Assembly (NCBI RefSeq): GCF_000003605.2 | Contig: NW_003129364.1 | Coordinates: 53,032-100,287, forward strand | Direction: 5' to 3' | From: Saccoglossus kowalevskii | Lineage: Eukaryota > Hemichordata > Enteropneusta > Harrimaniidae | Length of the DNA stretch: 47,256 nucleotides | Shown here: positions 30,055-38,248 of the stretch, piece after piece | How positions within the stretch are numbered: the stretch's first letter is position 1 | How the letters are laid out: the number at the start of each line of letters is the position of its first letter | The notes under the pieces: generated by a model | Database searches by the model: none | What the model was told of the DNA's origin: nothing | The model's input: the letters and a program-made list of their open reading frames with translations, nothing else | Program-made: the position numbers and the translations under genes

Positions 30055-30507
30055 CTAGTCGTCTTTTGTTGCTTCGTGTAAGTACGCGATAAGGTCTATT
30101 CTGTCTTGCTTTGATGGCAATGGTTTGAAAAACGTCTTGGTCCCAGGTACGTAGTTCCCTGGATCGGCCAAGTACTCATCCAGGGTCTGATCGGTCCATG
30201 TGATATCTTTCTCCGTCCACCGATCGAGGTCACGATAGGTGAAACCTTCCAACTCCCCAGCTTTGCGATTGAATAGATTCTGCAAATTCGGTCCGAATTT
30301 GTGTTCGCCTCCCTTTTCTATAGTATGACAGTGTTCACATTCTCGAACGAAGACGTCTCGACCTCTCTGGGGGTCGGACGGTTCCACGACTTCGTCTTTC
30401 TTTGATAGGCTATCTTGTTGGTATTTCGATATTTCAGTCTTTGCCTTGTTTTTTAACTTGTCCAGCTCTGCTGTTGCCTCCGGTACGGATGATGGCTTCT
30501 GTCCCAT
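30055..30507 (-). CDS. Divergent cytochrome c-like protein
   Basis: A 150-residue class I cytochrome c without introns, on the minus strand. The haem-attachment motif is C57-E-H-C60-H61. Downstream landmarks follow in order: EKGGEHKFGPNL, a Trp (W104) in ITWTDQTLDEYL, NYVPGTK and DRIDLIAYL. The axial methionine (Met80 of mitochondrial cytochrome c) is replaced by Thr125 (GTKTFF), and the KK pair before YIPGTK is GN. About 45 residues precede the usual start; they are rich in Lys/Glu/Gln, with no evident mitochondrial presequence. I chose the ATG at 30507 because it yields MGQKPSS, an N-myristoylation-type signal (Gly2, Ser6); the longer open frame upstream has no better start. Retained haem residues and an intact frame argue against a dead retrocopy. 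Electron transfer at the usual redox potential is doubtful; peroxidase, sensor or signalling roles are conjecture. Confidence 0.88.
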   Translation of the reverse strand: MGQKPSSVPEATAELDKLKNKAKTEISKYQQDSLSKKDEVVEPSDPQRGRDVFVRECEHCHTIEKGGEHKFGPNLQNLFNRKAGELEGFTYRDLDRWTEKDITWTDQTLDEYLADPGNYVPGTKTFFKPLPSKQDRIDLIAYLHEATKDD

Positions 30508-30839
30508 ATTGACGTATTGCGTGATTAAATGCAGAATAAACAACGCACTGCGATTACACAGTCCCGGTCATTCACTACAAACGATTTACGGGCGTCGATT
30601 CACAAACAGGACGCGCTATTATGATGACCTCCAGTGACCCCAGTATTGAAGAACCTCTAAGCCAGTGTAGCTGACCAAAAAATTCCCTCGAACTAACTAA
30701 AAAACAAACAAAAAGGAGTTACAACATTGTATAATAGAATATAATTTAAGTAAAATAGATAAAGAATTTCCTCCATAATTAAATCTGTCAAAATACGTAA
30801 TTTTGCTAACTTGTAGACAGTTCTGTTATAACTTAGAGA

Positions 30840-31000
30840 GTACAATCCCACAATGCAATATTCCGCGGACAGGCAGACAGACGAGAATAACTTCCGTGTT
30901 TACGTTGGTTTTAGTGATGGATGTTTTTTATTGTGTTAATACATAGATCGATACGTGCTCTTGGATCCACTGGTATTTCTGATCAAAATTATGGAATACC
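30840..31000 (+). promoter_or_regulatory. Candidate promoter and leader of syntaxin-17
   Basis: Between the head-to-head cytochrome c (-) and syntaxin-17 (+) starts (660 bases apart) lies an ETS-type ACTTCCG at 30890-30896, in a locally GC-richer patch (ATTCCGCGGAC). No TATA box is evident. ETS-driven TATA-less promoters are typical of housekeeping genes. The leader may be spliced; I cannot place its start. Confidence 0.3.
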
Positions 31001-31166
31001 AGATATAGAAAATGAGTGGCGAATGAGTGAAAGGTTAGGTAACGAAAGTCGTTCGCGGAAGTTGATATCTGCATCAGGTCATAATTCATTTATTTACGTG
31101 TGTGACATCTTACATGCATGTCTATGATACAATTATACTGTATCGGCAACATTTAATTCGTGTGCC

Positions 31167-31328
31167 ATGGCAACGTTTGAATCACTTGGCAGCCTCAGAT
31201 CACTGACTGTAGAAGATATGCCGAAACAACCGATAAAACGACTGGAACATGCCATCCGAATGTTTACAAAAGTGGCGATTCCCACCGATCTACAGAGGTT
31301 GTCTCAACATAAAACTAATATTGAGAAG
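31167..31328 (+). CDS. STX17: Syntaxin-17, first coding exon only
   Basis: Syntaxin-17 is the autophagosomal Qa-SNARE that drives autophagosome-lysosome fusion and also acts at ER-mitochondria contacts. The ATG at 31167 opens 54 codons ending in KTNIEK, exactly before a GTAGGT donor (31329, phase 0). The segment KRLEHAIRMF-KVAIPTDLQRL-QHKTNIEK matches the vertebrate STX17 N terminus closely, and the human coding sequence is interrupted at the same point (from memory). This is the start of the N-terminal Habc domain. The remaining Habc helices, the SNARE motif and the paired C-terminal membrane helices are not found on either side within the window. They may lie in the 33078-33127 gap, be lost, or be misplaced. 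The upstream neighbour on the same strand is NR4A. Confidence 0.85.
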
Positions 31329-31651
31329 GTAGGTATTCTTCTATAGTGATTTTCTTTCTACATTATTTAAGAAATAATATAAGTATAAATTGGTAAAATG
31401 AAAATAGCAACATGTCACGTGATGAACAACGTAAAATGATGACGTACTGATGTGTTGCAGGTGTCACCTAGCTACGTCACGTGTCGAAGGGGATGGTATA
31501 AAATTTATAAACAGTTGTTTTCACAATTAAAATCCCTACGCCATCTACATTATAAAGTTTAATTTTGCAGGTCATAAATATTTGTAACGCTCATAACATT
31601 CAGCATTTTATCTTAGTCCCACGTCTAGCGGGTCTAGCGGGGCTGCATGTT

Positions 31652-32253
31652 AGCCCTGCGTACAGTGCTGTGTGTACGGGGACGCGTTCAGTTGATAGAT
31701 GTCCCCACCACAGCCCTGCGTACAGTGCTGTGTGTACGGGGACGCGTTCAGTTGATAGATGTCCCCACCACAGCCCTGCGTACCTCCATAGACAAAGTTC
31801 GGGAGCACACCGTAATTGGTGCGCAAGTTAAAAATAAGTAGTTTCCCAGCCGAAATCGGTTGAAATGACGATAGTTATCCGTAACAACCATTACAAAGTT
31901 ATCTGAAACTGAAATGTCTTTAAATAACAACTAGTAAAGACGGACAAATTGTAAACGCGTAGGTACCGGAGGAATTATCCACCAAACGCCGCCATTTTTA
32001 ATTTCATTCACGCGAGAGATTACGTTTGTTTTTAGGGCAAAGTAGCCGATTTCATCCACAATTGGACTCCGAACTGGGAGTTCTGGATATATCTGGTAAT
32101 CGATCATTATTTTTGGTACCTGGGCATGTTATTTCATTAAAAAGTTATATTTTTCAAAGTCCCGGACTTTGTCTATGGAGGTACGCAGGGCTGTGGTGGG
32201 GACATCTACCAACCGAACGCGTCCCCGTACACACAGCACTGTACGCAGGGCTA
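31652..32253. mobile_element. Foldback/MITE element with long inverted ends
   Basis: Left arm 31713-31805 and right arm 32160-32252 are near-perfect reverse complements of about 93 bases (ends TAGCCCTGCGTACAGTGCTG). The left end carries an additional tandem copy of a 60-base piece (31653-31712 repeated at 31713-31772), absent on the right. Terminal TA on both sides suggests a TA target duplication. The 350-base interior has no transposase and contains a YY1-like GCCGCCATTTTT near 31989. The flanks continue into the sequence duplicated at 33480. Confidence 0.85.
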
Positions 32254-33077
32254 CCAGCGGGGCTGGAAGTCTTAGAAATATCGCTCACTTTGTAATAGAA
32301 TAGAGATGAACCAAGTTAGTTATTCCTGAGTCCGTATTATACTGGTAAAGATCTTCCTGAGTTCGCATTATACTGATAAAAGGCTCGGGCGGGGCGCGGC
32401 ACGCGTTAAAAAACAACTGTCACGCCATGAAAGTGGTGGACCGCAGCGAGCCGCGCTCGGCAGACGACATTCTGCCAGTCAAAAAAGTGACGCCTGGTCG
32501 TTGCCATGGTAAACGGCGCCCGGAAGCCTGTGGATGACCAAGAACCGACACAGTTCCCTACTGTCATATAACGCCTGACGCTGGACGTGATGTGGTTTTG
32601 AACCATTTCTAAGAAAGAAAACATTTCAAACACAAGAGCCACAAGAGCGTTGAAAAGCATCCAGTTTTTTGTGTCGGTGGTCGGATACAAATTGAATGTG
32701 GTATCAAAGCCAGTAAAACGTTTGGAGGAGAAAGTGATCACGGCAAGCACATTAACTTGTTCCAGCGCTGGTCAATGTGCTACATGCAGTCCATGATTGA
32801 ATCCGGGGATTGAATCCTATGGGAGGCGTAATTCAGGGGCGGATCGATATCTAGGATTCTGGAATAGGGGGGGGGGGCGATAAGTTGGCCTAAGGCCAAG
32901 TTCACGAGCGCCGATGGCTCGAAGCAATGTTGGTTGTTAAAGAGGGGGGCGGCCCCTCGGCCCCCATCTATTAAATCCGCCAATGTAATTGGCCTTCTAA
33001 AGCAAACATACGTATTGTGAAGTCTTTTCATCCAATAAAATATTGGCTGAAGCAGTTATATGAGTGTTTCTGATTTT
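32254..33077. repeat. 824-bp duplicated segment, copy 1
   Basis: Nearly identical to 33480-34297 over its whole length, with a few percent substitutions and several small indels (9, 3 and 13 bases, and a variable G run). It is truncated by the assembly gap at 33078. It includes a CAGGGGCGGATC-type element at 32834-32985 flanked by GTAATT on both sides. A minus-strand open frame at 32406-32750 is shared with copy 2. Confidence 0.95.
32834..32985. mobile_element. hAT-like CAGGGGCGGATC element, copy 1
   Basis: It starts CAGGGGCGGATCGATATC and ends TTAAATCCGCCAATG, with G-rich and C-rich internal arms. GTAATT precedes the left end and overlaps the right, resembling most of an 8-base target duplication. 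The same insertion occurs at 34054-34205, so it predates the duplication. Confidence 0.6.
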
Positions 33078-33127
33078 NNNNNNNNNNNNNNNNNNNNNNN
33101 NNNNNNNNNNNNNNNNNNNNNNNNNNN
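33078..33127. other. Assembly gap (50 N)
   Basis: A run of exactly 50 Ns, probably of conventional rather than measured size. It separates two copies of the same segment. Confidence 0.99.
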
Positions 33128-33147
33128 CAGAACTGTACTCAGGGCTA

Positions 33148-33446
33148 GGTGAAAACAAAGGCCGAAAACTCTTAGAAAACGGTACTTTGGGATGGTTGTT
33201 GAGACTGCCCTGAGCAGTGTAACAAGATTAGCCTGCGTGTTGTAAGCATATAAATTTGATTGTTCAGAATTACTTCAAAGTTGAGTTCCTGTTGTTTTCA
33301 AGTTCTCGATTTTTCACCGGCTTTACGCTCGACGTTCCGCGTTCCTCAGCAGCGCGCGCAGAGCCCCTAGAAATACACGGTACAGTGGTGCGCGTCTTAG
33401 CAACGAGGAATGAGGAACGTCTTGTGACGTAGCTCCGCCCCCGAGA
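33148..33446 (-). repeat. Dispersed repeat family R1, copy 2 (inverted)
   Basis: Reverse complement of 26286-26560, with sharp homology limits. It interrupts the duplicated block: an ACTGTACTCAGGGCTA remnant of the foldback element's end lies just before it (33130-33147) and the duplicated segment resumes at 33480. So this repeat is inserted in copy 2 only. Confidence 0.85.
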
Positions 33447-33479
33447 GTACTAACTAATTCTGATTTCAAAGGTTGGCAA

Positions 33480-34297
33480 CCAGCGAGGCTGGAAGTCCTA
33501 GAAATATCGCTCACTTTGTAATAGAATAGAGATGAACCAAGTTAGTTATTCCTGAGTTCGCATTATACTGGTAAAGATCTTCCTGAGTTTGCATTATACT
33601 GATAAAAGGCTCGGGCGGGGCGCGGTACGCGTTAAAAAACAACTGTCACGCCATGAAAGTGGTGGACCGCAGCGAGCAGCGCTCGGCAGACGACATTCTG
33701 CCAGTCAAAAAAGTGACGCCTGGTCGTTGCCATGGTAAACGGCGCCCGGAAGTCTCAATTGGCGGCCTGTGGATGACCAAGAACCGACACAGTTCCCTAA
33801 AGTCATATAACGCCTGACGTCGGACGTGATGTGGTTTTGAACCATTTCTAAGAAAGCAAACATTTCAAACACAAGAGCGTTGAAAAGCATCCATTTTTTT
33901 TTTGTGTCGGTGGTCGGATACAAATTGAATGTGGTATCAAAGCCAGTAAAACGTTTGGAGGAGAAAGTGATCACGGCAAGCACATTAACTTGTTCCAGCG
34001 CTGGTCAATGTGCTACATGCAGTCCATGATTGAATCCTGTGGGAGGCGTAATTCAGGGGCGGATCGATATCTAGGATTCTGGAATAGGGGGGCGATAAGT
34101 TGGCCTAAGGCCAAGTTCACGAGCGCCGATGGCTCGAAGCAACGTTGGTTGTTAAAAATAGGGGGGCGGCGGCCCCTCGGCCCCCATCTATTAAATCCGC
34201 CAATGTAATTGGCCTTCTAAAGCAAACATACGTATTGTGAAGTCTTTTCATCCAATAAAATATTGGCTGAAGCAGTTATATGAGTGTCTCTGATTTT
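33480..34297. repeat. 818-bp duplicated segment, copy 2
   Basis: Second copy of 32254-33077; see that entry for the differences. Homology stops at 34297 only because copy 1 runs into the gap. It carries the same hAT-like element, here at 34054-34205. Confidence 0.95.
34054..34205. mobile_element. hAT-like CAGGGGCGGATC element, copy 2
   Basis: Same insertion site and flanks as at 32834-32985, with a shorter G run. Confidence 0.6.
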
Positions 34298-36555
34298 TCC
34301 TTTGAAAATTCTATTTTGGCGCTCGAGGTCCCTCAGAGAGTAAAAAGAACCCCCTCAAGCAAAATCGTGGCTACGGGCATGCACACTGTGGGACGAAACA
34401 AGTAGCTCTTTGCATGGCGATACCCCACAGTTATAAATGTTGTTCCCGATCCCAGAAAAACGCCCCCAACGGTGTCTGGCGAAAGTAGTAAATATTCCAG
34501 TTGCAACCAGTTTTCAGTCTGTTTTCGTGCGGCATACTGCATATATCTTGCATCAAATATGACTACCAGTTTGTGCCTTTTTGCTGTCTGCACACACAAA
34601 AAATCTTCAAGCCACCACTTATTTACGTCAGCGATAAAGTGCAGTGAATAATCGCTCGTTTTCAACGTGAGTATATGGTATTAGAAGTTGTTTACGTTTT
34701 GTCGCTGAAAGTGGGACAGGTCGTCGACCGACTTGTCCAATGTAAACACGCGCTCTTTACAAAATTACTCAAAATTTAGCAGGTGAACTGTGGTTGGAAC
34801 AACGTTATCCAGTGATGAGACTTACTTTGTGGTGTGTGTAAATACCTAGTTGTAGCTTCGATGAAAATGTAACGTGGCCCTGCTGTTTACGGAAATAGTC
34901 CGAAAATGTTCAACCCACAAGAGGTCACTTAAAAGTAAGCCGAGGTCAACGCCTGCGTTTTAAAATCCGGTACATTATTTCATTTATAATCAATGTTTTG
35001 AATTCCAGATTTTCAAAATAATTTAAGACAACGAATTAAGTTGCATTTGGTAATGAAAGAAATATTTTCACCCCATGTCATAACGCAAAAGTTTTAGATG
35101 TAGATCTCTTGACAACCAACGATAAAACTAGTTTCTGGTCATCGTGCATGTCATATAAAATTGTTTTAGAAAAAGTTAATCAAAAGTACTACAGGGAAGG
35201 GTAGAAAGCTGCATCTTAGTTTGATAACATATTTATATCCAATTCTTTGTCTGTAAGATGAATATCTTGTTAATTTTTGCACTTCCAGTCATACTGCATT
35301 GAAATTGGCGTGCACTAGTACTAGACACTCAGATCAACTACCGGTAAAAACAACATGGGGACAGTGCAGTGAAAATGCTTGCTGGATTGAAACAAATTTG
35401 GAAGTACCCCAATTATTTCCTAAGAATTTAAAAAAAAAAAAAAACAGCCAATCACAAAGAATAATATAGTAAAGTTTCAGGAAATTTTTCCAAAAAGTTT
35501 ATTAGCCACAACCAAAAAAATGAAATCCAATGATCCCACTCAACAATTTTGAAAAGCAAACAGTCCCAAATTTCTGCACCTTGTGTTCTTTCATTTGCTC
35601 CATCCCAAACTCCTTCAGCTTACATAAATATTTATCTATAAAGATTAGATTGTGTTATGGAATTTGGATAAATTAGGTCCATTTTCCCTATTGTAAGAAA
35701 AAAATTATTTATTCAGGTTTCCTTGCAGTGCTGGAAAACGCCGCAAGACACCGGCATGTTTAACCTTTTGACCACCAGACTTTCTTGCCCAAATTTTTCT
35801 GTACTTTTTTTCTGAAAATGTACCCTAATTTGGAAGACAGCAAACAAAATTTGCAGTTTTTATTCAAACAAATTTGGCTATTTTTGTCCTAATCTTCTGA
35901 AGGAAAATGCAGACTATAAACGGGACTATTTTGTGATAAAAAGAGGAAACCGGTGGTGAAAAGGTTAAGTTTGCTCCCATACATGTGTGCATGTACGTTT
36001 ACAAGTGGGGCAGTTTATACTTATAAACTTAGATTGATTGCTAATCATGTTTGATCATACACGGTTTGCCCTAACATTCATGCATATGTACGTTTGCTAT
36101 CTAGGTTGAAATCTAAGTTGATTTTTAACCATCCAACTGTGCTAGATTCAGGGCAGTGGTTGATTCAGGTTTGAATTGTACAAAGTATGAAAAGTGATGG
36201 GAGAGCTGTACACTTTGGACTATTTATGATAATTGAAGAATACAGTATCAATCAATATGTTTTGTTAGCCAGCATGTTATTTCAATATACTGTATTTTAG
36301 TAATAAAGTGGAGTAATTTAACAGGAGCTATATTTTAAAAAGATTTTTCACTTTTTCTGGAGATACATACATTGAACAAAATTTGACAAAATCGCATGTA
36401 CTACAGGAATTGCCAAAAATGTCCCCACCCCCAATTGCAGATAATCTTAAGTTACATTGATGCAGATTTGTTTTTTTGATAAGCCTGGCTCTGTGTATTG
36501 TGTTATTAAATTATGATCAATATTTACCTTATTTAATTTGTGTTTGTTTTTTCAG
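34298..36555. other. Intergenic or intron, no exon recognised
   Basis: I looked on the + strand for the remaining syntaxin-17 exons and found none. A minus frame at 34333-34665 reads protein-like but starts at a non-ATG codon and matches no family I recognise. The 3' end of the stretch is a polypyrimidine-rich acceptor, (T)nCAG at 36555, feeding the next gene, so at least part is likely intron of that gene. Confidence 0.5.
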
Positions 36556-36556
36556 A

Positions 36557-38248
36557 ATGATTCCATCTTTAAGTGACCTGTGCCTCAAGACAGTTAGCTG
36601 CCATCTTTCTGTATTACACCAAGAAGTCAGAGAGTTATTACCAACTCTGTTTAAAGAAGCACTGTTACAGAGATTGGCTGACCATGACATGTTCACACAG
36701 GAATACCTGCCATACATTGAAAAGGCCTTGTTTGTGCCAGAGCTGAAATCACTGGACTTTTCTAGCTGCAACCAAATTAATGACAATTTTTTAAAACGTC
36801 TTGCAGATTGTGGATGCAAATTGAAATCTTTTTATATAGGTGACAATGTCAGTACTGACGGTATTACTGCATTCTTAAATCAACAGAATAAACTTACTGA
36901 TTTGAAGTTAATTATCAGTATTATAGATTTGGGGTTTCTTGAGCGGCTTAAAATACCTAATCTCAGAAAAGTGGCACTCAAGATATATGGCTGCTGGACT
37001 GCCAGTGGATACACATGTTGTTCAGAAATACCAAGGGCTCCATTGAAATGTCTCATCCCATTTGTTTCTCATCATGAACTATTGAATGATTTCTCGCTTA
37101 CTTGCGACACAACAGCAATGTTCTTGGGTGATTCTTACATTGTTGAGATAATTACTAGGCTTGGTGAACATCTGAAACATTTTCAGATTGACGGATTGAT
37201 TCCACTGCCTCCTGCATGCATCCATGCTATTGCAAACCACTGTCCAAATATACAGGAACTTAAATTGCAGTCTTATCTGAAATCGAAAGGTGTCAATGAC
37301 AGTGATTTGAAGTGTCTTGCAAACAGCTGTCCAAAGCTGGAAATATTAACACTGTCATCAATCGTGAGCTGTGCAGATGCTAGCTGCTTCCCATCAACGC
37401 TGAATCGGCTCAGTCTATATCCCCGAATTGATGACAGAATCATGCCTCTTTCCCCTTCTTCCTTGAGCTCATTGATAAATCTGGAATACTTGGAGCTTCC
37501 AATGTGGTATTTTACAGCAGATACTGTGTATTCTGTGCTGTCGAGAATAGGAGCCCAGCTGAAAGGGATTCATTTTTTGAACACCAAACAGAAGAACCAA
37601 GATAAAACATTGGAGTGTGCAGTTGTTGACGCAATTGTAAAGTTCTGTTATTCTTTGAAAAGTTTGGAACTATGTTGTTACCATGCTGAGTCAATGGAGG
37701 GACTCCTGTCACTCTTTGTTGATGCTGATAGAGCAATGCGATTATGCCGATTCTGTCTTTCCTGCGACAAGCTAATGTTAGATGTTTCACATATCATCCA
37801 AAATGCCAAACTGTTGCTGTTTGCTTTAACAAATTCGTGTGAAAATATACAAGAATTAGACGTTGACAGCAGGTTTGTTGATGACATGATTTTGATCAAA
37901 CTAGCCATGAATTGTCCTCGGCTTTCTCGTTTGGTGGTACGACCAGCTGGAAGACGCCATGTTTATAAAGATAAGATTACCGATGCTGCAGTATGTAAAT
38001 TAGCTGCCAATTGTCCACTGGAAGAGTTATCACTTATTGAATCGTCTCGCTACTCTCATTTATCAGGCTTTTCTTTGAAAGCGCTTGCAAATTGTTGCCC
38101 GTCATTACAGTCTCTGAGTTTCACCTCTGGTTTCAAGTTTTCTTCCAAAGTGTTTGAGTGCCTGAAGAATTCCTGTGTCAACAGAGTTTCTATCAATGTT
38201 GAATACGATGCCAGTGGTCAAGGTGCTGGGATCCATATTACATCATAA
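36557..38248 (+). CDS. BC-box/Cul2-box leucine-rich repeat protein
   Basis: A predicted substrate receptor of a cullin-2 RING ubiquitin ligase, 563 residues in one exon. Residues 4-13 (SLSDLCLKTV) fit the elongin BC-box; residues 28-36 (LPTLFKEAL) fit the Cul2-box pattern, together a VHL-box. From about residue 60 onward come cysteine/leucine-type repeats (for example LKSLDFSSCNQINDNFLKRL, CPNIQELKLQ, CPKLEILTLSS, CENIQELDV, CPSLQSLSF), as in AMN1, FBXL and ZYG11 proteins. ATG 36557 follows an acceptor AG at 36554-36555 by one base, so a non-coding or out-of-window first exon is expected. Direct joining to the syntaxin-17 exon is ruled out by phase (stop after a few codons). The nearest named relatives are AMN1 and ZYG11-like proteins; the orthologue is not certain. 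Confidence 0.8.
   Translation: MIPSLSDLCLKTVSCHLSVLHQEVRELLPTLFKEALLQRLADHDMFTQEYLPYIEKALFVPELKSLDFSSCNQINDNFLKRLADCGCKLKSFYIGDNVSTDGITAFLNQQNKLTDLKLIISIIDLGFLERLKIPNLRKVALKIYGCWTASGYTCCSEIPRAPLKCLIPFVSHHELLNDFSLTCDTTAMFLGDSYIVEIITRLGEHLKHFQIDGLIPLPPACIHAIANHCPNIQELKLQSYLKSKGVNDSDLKCLANSCPKLEILTLSSIVSCADASCFPSTLNRLSLYPRIDDRIMPLSPSSLSSLINLEYLELPMWYFTADTVYSVLSRIGAQLKGIHFLNTKQKNQDKTLECAVVDAIVKFCYSLKSLELCCYHAESMEGLLSLFVDADRAMRLCRFCLSCDKLMLDVSHIIQNAKLLLFALTNSCENIQELDVDSRFVDDMILIKLAMNCPRLSRLVVRPAGRRHVYKDKITDAAVCKLAANCPLEELSLIESSRYSHLSGFSLKALANCCPSLQSLSFTSGFKFSSKVFECLKNSCVNRVSINVEYDASGQGAGIHITS

Noticed and set aside
31565..31831. Frame with two SPAYSAVCTGTR-type repeats after a TTTTGCAG acceptor, in phase with the STX17 exon
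   Set aside because: The repeats are the arm of the foldback element, and the peptide joined to exon 1 is not syntaxin-like, so it is not accepted as STX17 exon 2.
34333..34665. 110-residue minus-strand frame that reads protein-like
   Set aside because: It opens at a TTG, has no recognised family and no splice partners, and lies in a repeat-rich block.
31167..38248. One gene joining the 31167 exon directly to the LRR exon
   Set aside because: The donor is phase 0 while the LRR exon needs two preceding bases; joining gives a stop within a few codons. The 31167 exon is recognisably syntaxin-17.
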